A stretch of DNA of 64,000 nt, taken from NCBI RefSeq assembly GCF_030445035.2, contig NC_080702.1, positions 16,252,029 through 16,316,028 on the forward strand, written 5' to 3'. The position numbers and the translations under genes were made by a program. Shown here one piece after another: positions 11,911-25,000 of this stretch. This DNA comes from Dasypus novemcinctus (taxonomy: Eukaryota; Chordata; Mammalia; Cingulata; Dasypodidae). Below the pieces are notes generated by a model that was not told where the DNA came from, ran no database searches, and was given only the letters and a program-made list of their open reading frames with translations. How positions within the stretch are numbered: the first letter of the stretch is position 1; each line of letters starts with the position of its first letter.

Positions 11911-13899
11911 AAAACTAATAGCATTAACCAAACCAAAAGTTGGTTCTATGAAAAGATTAATAAAATTGAAAAAGCTTTGGATAGAATGATGAGGGAAAAA
12001 AGATGCAAATAAATAAAAATCGACCATAAGAGGATATTTTGAAAAACTGTATAAAAAATTAGACAACTTAGATGAAATGGACAAATTCCCAGAAATGCAC
12101 AAATAACCTACACTGACTCTAGGAGAAAGATCTCAAAAGACCAACTACAAATAAAGAGACTGAGTCAGTCATCAAACCTCCCAACAAAGAAAAGCCCAGG
12201 ACCAGACAGCTTCACAAGGGAATTCTACCAATCATTCCAAGAAGAAGTAATCCCCATTAAGCTCAAACTCTTCCACAAAATTTAAAAGGAGAGAACCTAA
12301 CTTATATTATGAGGCCAGCATCACCCTAATTTCAAAGCCAGATAAAGATACTACAAGAAAAGAAATTTACAGACCAACTTCTCTTATGAATGTAGGTGCA
12401 AACATCCTCAACAAAATACCAGCCAAGTAAATCAAACAGCATATTGAAAGAATTATACACATGGACAAGTGGGATTTATCACTGGTATGCAAGGGTGGGT
12501 GAACAAAAGAAAATCAATTAATGTAATAAACTACATTAACAGAACAAAGGTAAAAACATATGATCACTTTTGTAGATGTAGAAAAGATGCCTGATAAAAT
12601 CCAGCATCATTTCTTAATAAAAACACTTAGTAAAACAGGAATAGAAGGAAACTTCCTCAGCAAGACAAAGGGCTAACATCATTACCAAGGGTGAAAGACT
12701 AAAATCCTTCCCTCTCAGATCTGGAACAAGACAAGGATGTCCACGGTCACTACTGTTATTCAGTATTGTACTGAAAGGTCTAGCAAGTACAGTTAGACAA
12801 GATAAATAAATAAAAAGCATCCAAATTGGAGAAGTAAATCTTTCATTCTTTACAGATGACATGACCCTATAGGTAGAAAGTCCCAACATATCAATAACAA
12901 GGCTACTAGAGGTAATAAATGAGTACAACAAAGTGTTGGGGTACAAGATCAACAGTCGAAAGTCAGCAGTGTGTCTATATCCTAGCAATAAGCAAGGTGA
13001 GGAGGAAATCAAGGAAAAAAAATCCATTTTTTTTTAGCAACCAGAAGAATCAAATATCTAGGAAGAAAATTAACCAGGGATGTAAGGGAACTTTACATAG
13101 AAAACTACAAAATATTGCTAAAAGCATTCAAAGAAGATCTAAATAAATGAAAGATCATTCCATGCTCATGGATTGGAAGACTGAATAGCGTTAAGATACC
13201 AATTCTACCCAAAATGATTTACAGACTCAATACAATCCCAATCAAAATTCCAAGTTTACTTTGTAGAAAAAGAAAGGCCAATTATCAAACTTTATTTGGA
13301 AGGATAAGGCCCCCAAATAGCTAAAACCCTATTGAAAAAGAAGAACAAAGTTGGAAGAAACACATTTCCTGACCTTGAAACTTAATTACTATGATGCAGG
13401 GGTCAAAAGAGTATGGTACTGACACAAGGATAGATTTATAAACCAAAGGAATCAAGTGGAGAGTTCAGAAATAGGTTCTTATCTCTACGGCCAATTGATT
13501 TTGGACAAGGATGCCAAGTACATTCCATTGGGAAAGAAAAGTCTCTTAAAAAAATTGGTGTTGGGAGAACTGGATATCCATATGCAAAAGAATGAAAGAG
13601 GACCCTTATCTCACACCATATACAAAAATTAATTCAAAATAGCTTAAAGACCTAAATGTAAGAACCAGGACTATAAAACTCCTAGAAGAATATGTAGGAA
13701 ATCACCTTCAGGATCTTGTGTTAAACAATGGTTTTTAGACTTTATACTCAAAGCACAAGCACCAAAGGGAAAAACAAAAGATAAATGGGAACACAACAAA
13801 ATTTAAAACTTTATTGTGCATCAAAGCATTTTATCCTGAAAGTGAAAAGACAACCTACTGAATGGGAGGAAATATTTGGAAACCACATATCCTATGAGG

Positions 13900-14008
13900 C
13901 TTTATTTATTTATTTATTTAGTTGGTTATTTTTAGGAGGTTCCAGGGATTAAACTTGGGACCTTGTATATGGGAAGCAGACCCTCAACCAAAGAGCTACA
14001 CCCACTCC
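13900..14008 (-). mobile_element. Short tRNA-derived SINE with TSD
   Basis: A (TTTA)n tail at the left is followed by a tRNA-like head on the minus strand (ccagggattaaacttgggacc ... gggaagcagaccctcaaccaaagagctacaccc). TSD: CCTATGAGG at 13,891-13,899 versus CCTATAAGG at 14,009-14,017. At 109 bp it is the short head-plus-tail form and lacks the long DAS body. Confidence 0.85.
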
Positions 14009-16507
14009 CCTATAAGGGTTTAACATCCAGAAAATATAAAGTAATCCTACAACTCAACCAAAAAAAGGCAAACAACCTAATCAAAAAATGGTTTGAATAT
14101 GCATTTCTTCAATGATACACAAGTGGCCAAAAAGCACATGGAAAGATGCTGAACATAATTAGGTATTAGGGAAATTAAAGTCAAAACCATGAGATACTGT
14201 TTCACACTCACTAGAAAGGTTACTATATATAAAAAAAGCAGAAAATTACACACATTGGCAAGAATGTGGAGAAACAGGAAGTCATGTTTATTGCTGGTAA
14301 AATGGTGCAGGCACTGTGGAAGACAGTTTGGCAGTTCTGCAGAAAGAAAAGTATAAAATTCACATTGACCTGGCAATCCCACACAGGGTATATATCCAAA
14401 GAATTGAAAGCAGGAAATCAAACAAATATTTGAAGCTGATGTTCACAGAGGCATTTTTCACAATTGCCAAAAGATGGGAGCAACCCAAGTTCCTATCCAC
14501 CAATGAATGGATAAATAAAATGTGGTGTACAAATACAATGAATATCACTCAGCATTAAAAAGGATTGAAGAGGAGGCAGGGCAAGATGGCATCTGAGTGA
14601 GTGCACCTCACAGTCTCTCCTGCAAAGAAGCGGCCAAGTGGGGATGGCGTCTTGCCAGAGTGGGCTGTTTTGGGGGCTTGCAAGGCAGGAGGTGTATGGA
14701 TGTTGATTTGGAGAGACTGTGACAGAAGCAGTGCCTGCTAAAGGGAGAATTGCGGGTTACAAGTACAGAGGTTAGAAGCTGTGGAGAGGCGGGACCCTTC
14801 CTCCTAGGGCTCGCTGCCGCAGTGTTCCCTGAAAACTGTCAGTTGTGTGGAGGCATTCCCAGGCCCCTTGATCCCCAGATGCATGGTCCCCAGGCCAGTG
14901 TCCCCTAAGCCCCCATAGCCCACAGTCCACACACCTACACACCCTGAATCTGCAGTAACCTGGACTCACCTTTCCTGAGCCCAGAGCTCCTAGAGGTCCG
15001 GGATTGCCCTAGCCCACCGGTTTTGGACTGACTCCGTGAGAGGGAGGGATTCAGTGGGAGGTGCAGCAGAGGGGCCGGGCGAGTGTGGGTTCAGTTTTCT
15101 GGTCACTTTCCCACCTTTTTAAAAAAATTTTTGTGCTTGGAGGAGCATAGCAGCTGGCTTGGGAGAGCCTGGGAAGAAAGGAGTAGTGAATCTGCTGAGA
15201 AAGAAAAATTTACCTAAATACCCTAAGATAGGAAAATTTGTCTGGGAGAAGGTGGAGTGAGAAAATCAACTAGCCCTCCGGTAGCACACCTAAGGGAGAG
15301 GGACTGTAGGAGGTGCTTTCAATGCTTCCAATAGCATACTTGGGTTTCCTGGTGAGGTGTGGGTGCTCTCTCTCTGGAAATTAAGAGTCAATGTTTTCTG
15401 TGCTGCACGGGTTCAACAAGGATCCACTTGAATCTCCTACTGGATATCTCGGTATCTTTACTGCTGCCCTGGGAGAGAGGGAAGAGAGGAAGGGAGAAAG
15501 GGGGAATATCAGATTCCTAAGCATTTTATTTAACTGCAAAGAGGATTCTTGCTTGAAACTTTGTCTGGTGTTTTGTTGGTTTGCCTTCTTGTTTTTCCTT
15601 CATATTTATCCCCCCAAGGCCTTTTTTTCTTTTTTTCTTTTTCTTGCTTGCTTCCACCCCCTTTGTGCCCCCCTTTTTTTCATTATTTCTTTTATTTTTT
15701 ATTTTTTTATATTAGATGCTGCAGGGAGCGCTTCACATTTGCTGTATTTCCTCATCCTTCATTTCCTCTTTTCTCTGTGTATTGATTTTGGCCACCAACA
15801 TTATCCCCTTTCCTCTACATTTTTTCAATCCTCTATCATTTATTGTTTCTCTTACATTACACCTCTCTTTGTTTCCCCGTATTTTTCTGACTTTTTATTT
15901 CTAAATCTTTGGTCTGTTTTCTGTCTTATATTTGCTCTTTTATTTGTCCTTTCTTTTCTCTTTCCCTCTCTCCTGAACACAGTGGACTTTTCACACTATA
16001 TTCCTCCCCATATTCAGTTTACTGTCTCGTTATACTTACTCTACTTTTCTTACTGTTATAAGTCTATACAGCTTACATGAGTCTAATATCCATTCTCCTA
16101 GATCTCACATGGTTCCCCAGTTAATATTTACTATCAATACTACTATTATTCATTTCTTTTTCTTACTCCTTTGCTTTCTCTGGCCCTAATATTTTCCTTC
16201 AAGTGCATTTAGCCAACGACAAAGAAATAGAATAAGAACAAAGTGACTGCGGTCACCCCTCGGGCTGAAGTGTGGTTTGCTGGCCTGGCGGGGGAGCAGC
16301 CGCGGCAGGCCAAGCCGCTGCCCCCATAATAGGGTGGCTGGTCGGACTCACTGCCACCCCTGAAGGGAGCTCGGCATGGGCGCAGAGTGCCCTCGGGTCC
16401 CCCCTTCTCGGCAGCCATGCTTCCGCGGCCGCCCCTCCTCCCGGATGGCGCCACACGATGCCTGTGGGGCGGCACCCTTCTTCTTTCTCCCTGCGCAGGT
16501 GCAGGGC

Positions 16508-16735
16508 GGAAAATTCCAGTCTGCCCTTTTCCCCTCCCCCGACAGCAGCAACAGCCAGGCGTGGGCGGAGAAATCCAGTCTACCCTTTTCCCCTCCCCCG
16601 ACAGCAGCAACAGCCAGGTGTGGGCGGAAAAATCCAGTCTGCCCTTTTCCCTCCCCCCGACAGCAGCAACAGCCAGGCGTGGGCGGGAAACTCAAGTCTG
16701 CCCTCCACCCCAGCAACAGCAGCCACCAATCCCTA
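16508..16735 (+). repeat. U3 tandem repeat, about 59-bp unit, 3.5-4 copies
   Basis: Units begin near 16,508, 16,566, 16,626 and 16,687. Each has aatccagtctgcccttttcc, then cccgacagcagcaacagcc, then aggcgtgggcgg. Repeated U3 elements often act as enhancers in retroviral LTRs; here that role is inferred. Confidence 0.85.
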
Positions 16736-17087
16736 AACCCTGCCCCTTCCCCCAGCAACAGCGACAGCCAATCCCTAACCACCACCCCTCCCCCGTCCGG
16801 TACCGCCCACTGACCTTTCACCGGCAACCAATCAGAACAGGGCGTGGCTTCGACCAATCAGCCTTCCCCAGCCCCTATAAAACTGTTGCCTCTCCCTCAA
16901 TAAAGTTGGACTTGCGTGTTTACCTTGTCTCCGCGGTAGTTCTTCTGCCGTGCGCCCTCCAGTCCTGAGAGCCCCCGACAAGGGCCTGGCCTCCCTTGTC
17001 CCCAGTTCGTTGCCTGCTTCTCCGGGCGACCCCTTCGTCGCCGGCTTCGCCGGGCGACCCCGTCAGCTGAACCGCGCAACCCCTTGT

Positions 17088-17212
17088 GAGACCGATCCCT
17101 CGTCTGCTGCTGGACCGACCCCTCGTCCCAAGTGGGACCGACCCCTCGTCCCAAGCGGGACCGACCCCTCGTCCAGAGCTGGACCGACCCCTCGTCTGCA
17201 GCCAGACCCCAC
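17088..17212 (+). repeat. U5 tandem repeat, 23-24-bp unit, 5 copies
   Basis: Five units each start gaccgacccctcgtc (the first reads gaccgatccctcgtc), with variable ends. They lie between the poly-A signal and the LTR end. Confidence 0.88.
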
Positions 17213-17334
17213 CTCTACCGACCGAGCAAGCCGCCGCAAGTGACAAATATAAGACTTAACACGCATGTGAAAACAACTAATTAAACCCCAAACTACATAA
17301 GAAGCTAAGCAACTGATTAAACATCAAGATAAAA

Positions 17335-18306
17335 TGATGACCAGAGACCAACAGAAAAGTTCAAACTAAAAAAATAATCAGGAAAACATGCCCCAATTCA
17401 ATGAACAAACTAAAAACCAGGAAGGGAAGCAGAACATTGAATAAGTAATTAAAGCTCTCTAAACATATATTAGGGACCAATTTGATGAAGTGAAGGGATT
17501 AAGAATATGAAGAAAACATTTGGAGAGAATACAGAAGAAATTATAGTCATACGTAAAAAGAGAATGGATATAATGGTAATGAACAGCACAATTCAAGAAA
17601 TCAAAAATAACACACTGTCAGCAAAAGACAGCAGATCAGAAGAGGCAGAGGAAAGTTAGTGATGTGGAAGACAGTACATCTGAAATCAAACAGATAGTAG
17701 AACTGATGGATAAAAAGAGAAAAAATCCAGCAGGGACTTAGGGACCTGAATGACAATGCAAAACAAACAAACATGCCCATTATAGGCATCCCAAAAGAAG
17801 AAGAGAAGGGAAAGGGGAGAGAAGGTGTGTTGGAGGAAATAATGGCTGAAAACTTCTCAAACCTATTGAGGGAGATGAATGTACATGTCCAGGAAGCATA
17901 ATGCACCCCAATCAGCCTAAAGCCCAAAAGGCCTACCCCAAGCCATACACTTGTCAAATTATCCAATGCTCAAGAAAAGAGAAAATACTAAAAGCAGCAA
18001 GAAAAAAGAGAAAAATCACATACAAAGGAGGCTCCAAAAGATTAAGTACTGATTTCTCATCTGAAACCATGGAGGCAAGAAGGCAGTGGTATGACATAGT
18101 CAAGGTATTAATCGAAAAAATTTTCAACCAACAATATTCTATTCAGGAAAGTTAGCATTCAAAAATGATGGAGAGTTCAAAATATTCACAGATAAACAGA
18201 AACTAAGAGAGTACGCCAACAAGAATCCTGCCCTTCAGGAAATACTGAAGGGAGCTCTGCAGGGAGAAAGAGAAAAACAAGAGAGACAGAGTTGGAGGAC
18301 TGTGTA
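17335..18306 (+). pseudogene. L1 ORF1 pseudogene
   Basis: This matches ORF1 of the minus-strand copy (38,030-38,997), which encodes the L1 RNA-binding chaperone with an N-terminal coiled coil, an RRM-like domain and a basic C-terminal domain. The first ATG frame stops after about a dozen codons (caaactaa at 17,363-17,370). Later frames are also interrupted. The 17,901-18,155 piece retains a Lys/Arg-rich stretch typical of the nucleic-acid-binding C-terminal half. Position between the 5' UTR and ORF2 supports the call. It is non-functional. Confidence 0.85.
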
Positions 18307-18365
18307 AGAGCAACTAAAAAGACAAAATCAGAAAAAAAAATGGCAAACACAAATCCAAAGAAAAT

Positions 18366-21300
18366 ATGGCTAATATAAGTAATTCCTTGAAATTAATAAC
18401 ACTGAATGTCAATGGATTAAACTTCCCTGTCAAAACTCAGAATGGAAGATTGGATAAGGAAACACGACCATCTATATGCTGTCTACGAGAAACACATCTT
18501 AGACCAAGGATTCAAGGAGGTTGAAAGGGAATGGCTGGAAAACAATCCTAGAAGCAAACAATAACCAAAAAAGGGAAGGAGTAGCTATATTAATATCAGA
18601 CAAAATAGACTTTAAATGCAAAACAATTGTGAGAGACAGAGATGGACACTACATATTAGTGAAATGGATAATCTTTCAAGAAGAAAGATCATAAACATTT
18701 ATGCTCCTAAATAGTGTGTCCTCAAAGACATGAGGCAAACAGTAGAAAAACTAAGTGAAGGAATAGATGCCTCTACAATTATAGTGGGGGACTTTAATAC
18801 ACCACTATCAACTTTGGACAGAACATCTCAAAAGTTAATCAATAAACAAAGACTTTGAACAATATATTAGAGAAGCTGGGCCTAATAGACATATACAGAA
18901 CATTACACCCAAATACCACAGGATACACATTTTTCTCAGGTGCACATGGATCATTCTCAAAGACAGACCACATACTAGGTCACAGAAAAATCCTCAAAGA
19001 CTTCAGAAAGATTGAAATCATATGAAATAATTTCTCTGACCATGATGGAATGAAGCTGGAAATCTGCAAGGGCCAGAGACCCAGATTTGGCATCAAGATT
19101 TGGAAGTTAAACAACATACTCTTAGGAAAAAAGTGGGTCGAGGAGGAAATCTCAAAAGAAATAAATATTTACTGTGAAACAAATGAAAAAGATAATACAA
19201 CATATCCAAACTTATGGAATGCAGCAAAAGCAGTACTAAGAGGGAAATTTATAGTCATAAATTCAGACATCAGAAAAGAAGAGCTAAAATTGAAGAATTA
19301 ACTGCACATGTGGAGGAATTAGTATTAAAAAAAAAACAAAAAACTAAACCCAAAGGAAGAAGAAAGACAAAACAAAGATCAGAGCAGAACTAAATGAAAT
19401 AGAAAATGAGAAGGCACTTGAAAAAAATAAAAAAAATAAAACCAAGAGCTGGATCTTTGAGAAGATCAATAAAATTGACAAACCCATAGCAAGACTAACA
19501 AAGAAAAAAAGAGAGAAGATGCAAATACTTAACATAAGAAATGAGAAAGGAGATATCACCACTTACCTCAGAGAAATAAAGACTATCGTAAGAGGATACT
19601 TTGAAAAATTATATTCCAATAAGAAGGACAACTTAGAGGAAATGGACAAATTCCTAGAAACAGATAAGCAGCCTACATTGATGAAAGAATATATTGACGA
19701 TCTCAACAAACCAATCACAAGTAAAGAGATAGAATCAGTCATTAATCACCTCTCAACAAAGAAAAGCCCCAGGTCAGAAGTCTTCAAAGGTTAATTTTAC
19801 CAGACATTTGGGAAAGAACTAACACTAATCTTGCTTAAACTCTTTCAAAAAACTGAAACAGAAGGAACATTGCCTAACTCATTCTATGATGCCAACATTC
19901 TCTAGTACCAAAACCAAAGACTGTAAGAAGGAAAATTACAGACTAATCTCTCTAATGAACATAGATGTGAAAATCCTCAACAAAGTACTTGCTAATCATA
20001 TTCAACAACACATTAAATGAATTATACACCATGACCAAGTGGGTTTCATTCCTGGTATGCAAGGAGGGTTCAACATAAGAGAATCAATTAATGTAATACA
20101 GCACATAAACAGATTGAAGGAAAAAATTGCGTGATCATATCTATTGAGGCAGAAAAATCATTGTCAAAATACAGCATCCTTTCTTGATAAAAACACTACA
20201 AAAGGTCAAAATGGAAGGAAACTTTCTGAACATGATAAAGGCTATACATGAAAAACCCACAGCTAACATCATTTACAATGGTGAAATATTAAAATCTTTC
20301 CCTCTAAGATCAGGCATGAGACAAGGATGCCCACTATCACCCCTTCTATTTAACATATTCTTAGAAGTACTTGCTCGAGCACTGAGGCAACTGAGGCAAG
20401 AACCCTACATAAAAGGCACCCATATTGGAAAGGAAGAAGTCAGAATTTGACTATTTGCAGATGATATGATTCTATACATAGAAAACCCTAAGAAGTATAC
20501 AACAAAGCTTCTAGAACTTGAAACAAGTTCAGTAAATTCACAGGTTAGAAGATCAATGCACAAAAATCAGTAGCATTTCTGTACACCAATAATGAGCAAT
20601 CTGAGGAGGAAATCAAGAAACAAATACCATTTACAATAGTATATAAAAAAATCAAATGCCTGGGAATAAATTTAACTAAAGATGTAAAAGACTTATACAC
20701 AGAAAACTACACAACACTGTTCAAGGAAATCAAAGAAGACCTAAATAAATGGAAGAACATTCCCTGTTCATAGATGGGAAGACTAAATATTATTAAAATG
20801 TCCATCTTACAAAAACTGATCTACAGATTCAATGCAATCCCAATAAAAATCAATACAGCATTCTTTAATGAACTGGAGAAACTAACTATGAAATTTATTT
20901 GGAAAGGAAAGAGGCCCTGAATAGCCAAAGACATATCGAAAAAGAAAAATGAAATTGGAGGAATCACACTATCTGACTTCAAAACATACTACAAAGCTAC
21001 AGTAGTGAAAATGGCATGGTACTGGCACAAGGACAGAAACACTGACCAATGGAAATGAATTAACAGTTCAAATTCAGATCCTCATATATACAGCCACATA
21101 GTATTCGACAAGACCACCAAACCCTCTCAACTGAGAGAGAATGGCCTCTTCAAAAAATGGTGCCTGGAGAACTGGATATGTATAGTAAAAGAATGAAAGA
21201 GGATTACCATCTCACACACTTATATAAAAATAAACTCAAGATGGATAGAAGACCTAAATATAAGAGACAAGACCATAAAGACCTTGGAAAGCAATGTAGG

Positions 21301-22032
21301 GAAGCATCTACAGGACCTTGTAATAGGAAACGACTTCAGGAACTTCACACCAAAAGCATAAGCAGCAAAAGAACAAATAGTTAAAAGGGACTTCCTCAAA
21401 ATTAAAGCCTTCTGCACCTCAGAGGAGTTTGCCGAGAAAATGAAGAGAGCCTACACAATGGGAGAAAATATTTGGTAACCATATATCTGATAGGAGACTT
21501 ATATCCTGCATATATAAAGAACTACTATATCTTGAAAATAAAAATATAGACACTTCTCCAAAGAAGATAAACAAATGGGGAGAAAAACATGAAAAAATGC
21601 TCAAAACCACTAGCTATTAGGGAAATGCAAATCAAAACAACTATGAGGTACCCTCTTACTCCCATAAGACTCATCAGACTGGCAGCTATCAAAAAATCAG
21701 AAGACTACAAGTGCTGGAGAGGATGTGGAGGAATGGGAACACTCATCCACTGCTGGTGGGAATGCAGAAGGATCCAGCCATTCTGGAGGACAGTGTGGCA
21801 GTTTCTCAAAAAACTATCTATAGATTTGCCATATGACGCAGCAATTCCACTGCTGGGTATATACCCAGGAGAACTGAAAACAAGGACACAAACTGATATA
21901 TGCATACCAATGTTCATAGAAGCACTATTTTCTACTGCCAAAAGTTGGAATCAACCCAAATGCCCATCAACAGATGAATGGATAAATAAAATGTGGTATA
22001 TCCATACAATGGAATACTACTCAGCTATATGA
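18366..22032 (+). pseudogene. L1 ORF2 pseudogene (endonuclease, RT, C-terminal zinc motif)
   Basis: ORF2 of L1 encodes an apurinic-type endonuclease and reverse transcriptase that copy L1 RNA at nicked target DNA. It starts MANISNS at 18,366. The endonuclease GDFNT motif lies near 18,790. The RT block R-Q-G-C-P-L-S-P is near 20,320 and the catalytic F-A-D-D box at 20,454-20,465 is intact. The C-terminal segment (21,589-22,032) keeps the C-x3-C-x7-H-x4-C motif near 21,712-21,770. Stops and frameshifts split it into at least six pieces (for example 19,050-19,301, 19,519-19,794, 20,184-20,450 and 21,157-21,384). It is inactive despite retaining the catalytic residues. Confidence 0.92.
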
Positions 22033-25000
22033 ACGAATACAGTACAAACACATGTGATAACATGGATGAATCTTGAGAACCTTACTTTAAGTGAAGCAAC
22101 GCAGGCATTGAAGGACAAATACTACTTGACCTCTCTGATATGAAATAAATGAACCAAGCTGCCTCAGAGAGCTAAAGACTGGATGATAAGCTTAAAGGAA
22201 GTTGGGGAATAGAAGAAGGTTGCGAACTGACACCTACATGGGTGAAATCTATGACAAACTAAAGGTAAGTATTTGTACAGAGACAGGATAAAATGAGGGG
22301 GGCATAGGAATACCTTGGATGGGGCTTTGTGGGCTTGAGGGGGGACTAGGGATGGGAGGATAGGTCATATGGCCCAATAAATTTGGGGGAAGTAGGTGAG
22401 GAACATTTGAACATAGGAGATTGTCAGGTATGTGGTTGAAATTATAATGTAGAGAAAAAATCTTTAGAAAATATAATAAGGAAGGTTACCTGTTTAAGAT
22501 GCTTAACGGGGGGCATCTGACACAGGGCAAGTTTCTAGGTAGTGTGTGAGAGCTCATTTTGTCATAGTGGGTTTTATCATTGGGTGGAGACCCATACAGA
22601 GAGAGTGATGGTATACCCACATCCTGGGAAGGACTGATATTCTCAAACAGAGGGAATTGTACCTCTCAGGAGAACTGGTGGCTCCCAATGGGTTAGGGCA
22701 GTCTAGCATGTCAAGCCCTCTACATTATTGCAAGTATCTCTGAATATGTTCCTTCAAGTAAGGAAGACTGATTGTCACAGTGGGCCCTGAGTGGAGGGGA
22801 AAGAGTTATTGAATAGATGGAATCAGTGTAACTGTGGGGCAATGGAAGTGTTCCACAGGATCATGCAATGATGGATATAGGACATGTTAAATTACACCAA
22901 AAATGAATAAAAGTCTATAGGCTAAAATGTAAAACATAATATAAAACATAAGATAACTAAAATTTTAGACAATTTTATAGTCTAAAATATAAACCATAAC
23001 GTAAACCCAAATGAAACCAAGTTTGAAAGCTATTGTTTCAATATCTGTACATCAGCTGCAGCAAATATAATATGAACATGTAAAAAGATCTCTGTTTCAG
23101 AAGGAACAAAGGGTTTGATGTTGGATATGTGGGAGTAACATATTGTATATGTGAACTACTGTGATCTAAAACTTATGTGAAGACAAACTTAATAATCAGG
23201 AAAAAAAAAGAATAAAGGATGTAGACACTGAGGAAGAAATGGAATAAATTGCATTGCCACTGTACATACGGGGTAACACATATATCAGTGATGAAAGGCA
23301 AAATGTCAAAAATAAAGCTTTATTTACTTTATTTAATTTTTCTAAATTAGTATGTATTCTATATCTAACTTTTAAAACCATCACTATATTCCGTTTTACT
23401 ATTAATGGAACCTGGTAATATATTAGGCTTCATTTTTAGAGAAGTTTAAAACTACAGAGAGGTTTAACTATGGCAGGGGAGGAGCACTGGTGGGGGATGT
23501 TATTGATAGGGGGAACATGGGTGGGAGGGAGTTCTCCAGGGTATATATACAGGGTACATAAAAATGTTCGGATATTTTCATAGTGCTTTCAGTTAAAAAC
23601 GACAACTGAGGGAATGCTGAGTTCCTAGCCAAGGGGTCTCTATGACATTCCTAATGGAAGAGCAACAATTCCCAAAGTACAATAAAGATGGATGGTCCAA
23701 CAATGAGCCTATGATACTGGTGGCTACAATTATGAGCCTGTGTGCTTGAAATATGAACTAGGCCCAGAGCTGCAGGGTGCCTAAGAGTTACCTCCTGAGA
23801 GCCTCCATGTTGCTCAAATGTGGCCACTCTTTAAGCCAAACTCAGCATGTAAATGCATTACCTTCACCCCAGCATGGGACATGACTCCTGGGGATGAGCC
23901 TCCCTGGCACGGAGGGCTTACTACCAAGCACCAGCTGATGATGTAACTAGAAAAACGCCTTGAATAAAAGGGTTAACTCAGACGAGCAGAATATCTCAGT
24001 CTACGTGTAATATCAGTGTTAAAAACTGCTTTCTGACTTTGGATAAAAGGGGGAAATGGAAAGGACAAATGAGTTTATATGGCTATGAGTCTCCAAAAAA
24101 CAGCTGGGAGGTCATCAGAGTGGTAACACTTATGCATGCCTCAGCAGGGCATCAGAGACAGCCAAAGTATATAAAAACCCAGGTACTGGTTCTCCTGAGG
24201 GTGACAGAGACTCACAGGTTCTATGGTCATGGCAGATGACTCTGGTGCTCAGTGCCATGTCAGTTGGCCCTACTTTGGAGTTTGTGTTTCTGAGTGTGAT
24301 GGAGCTGGACTCAGAAAAGACCTTTCTACACATGCCTCTTCTGTTACTTTTACCGGACCTGTGGTTGGTGTTAGCATCGGTGTATACTCAGGAAACCTGA
24401 ATTTCCAGACTGTCCATGTGACAGCCGGGCCCTGAGCCTCAGCAGACTTACAACTCCTCTGGTTTATTGGACTTAGCCTGGCCAGCTAACAGAGAGGTGA
24501 AGAAGGTCAACCACCCCACCAGGGAGCCAAGAGTGCCTACAATTGCATGCAGGAGAATTGCATCCATCATCCATGTGGAACATAAGCCCCCTCTTGATGT
24601 AGTGGGGAACTGGACATAGCCATCCCAGGGTCCATAGGATGGAACAATAGAATATAGATTAGAGTGGATTTACTGGTGTTCTTCTGTGGAACTATTGTGA
24701 TTAGTAATGGAAGAAATTATAGCACTGATGTGGAGAAAGTGGCCATGGTAACTGCTGATGGTAGGGAGAGGGAGGAAGAGATACAATGTGGGGGCACTTT
24801 CAGGACTTGGAGTTGTCCTGTGCGTTGCTGCAGGGACAGATGCTGGAGATTGTGTGTCCCATCATGGCCCACTGGTTGGACTGAGGGAGAGTGCAGACTA
24901 CAATGCAGACCACTGTCCATGTGGTGCAGCAGTGCTCCAAAATGTATTCACCAGGTGCAATGAATGTGCCATGATGATGGAAGAGATTGTTAATGTGGGA

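Larger units (their letters stand above)
11229..14556 (+). pseudogene. L1 ORF2 remnant (endonuclease end to RT to C-terminus)
   Basis: This is a colinear L1 ORF2 body, starting in the late endonuclease region (ctctgaccatagtggaatgaagctggaa) and ending in the C-terminal caatgaatggataaataaaatgtgg block. Near 12,855 the RT active-site box reads F-T-D-D, but a stop follows five codons later, and the frame is broken many times. Two SINEs (11,620-11,910 and 13,900-14,008) are inserted with readable TSDs. Its 3' UTR resumes at 25,487 after the younger full-length L1 that landed at 14,557-14,570. Confidence 0.88.
16248..17238 (+). mobile_element. Solo LTR, GC-rich, 991 bp, with 6-bp TSD
   Basis: It starts TGCGGTC and ends GCCGCA. 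The TSD AGTGAC lies at 16,242-16,247 and again at 17,239-17,244, and the L1 5' UTR is continuous across it when compared with the copy at 39,100. It contains two ccaatcag CCAAT boxes (from 16,828 and 16,853), TATAAAA at 16,876-16,882 and AATAAA at 16,899-16,904. The poly-A signal lies only about 17 bp after the TATA box, implying a very short R. Tandem repeats occupy U3 and U5. The 6-bp TSD and short R suggest a betaretrovirus-like (class II) origin; this is inference. Overlapping Pro/Ala-rich frames here are not genes. Confidence 0.9.
14571..17334 (+). promoter_or_regulatory. L1 5' UTR (internal promoter region), interrupted
   Basis: It aligns with 38,998-40,744 on the minus strand: caagatggc near the 5' edge, ctgttttggg, tgggagagaggg, and a long pyrimidine-rich stretch at 15,580-16,080. 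Long open frames at 15,391-16,080 (Phe/Leu-rich) are translations of that pyrimidine tract. In L1s this region holds the sense promoter, but no specific factor site could be established. Confidence 0.7.

Noticed and set aside
15391..16080. 229-codon Phe/Leu-rich open frame resembling a membrane protein
   Set aside because: It lies in the pyrimidine-rich part of the L1 5' UTR and is not conserved as a frame in the second L1 copy.
16209..17266. Several long overlapping frames and an apparent CpG-island promoter
   Set aside because: The stretch is a solo LTR with TSDs and tandem repeats; the frames follow from GC richness.
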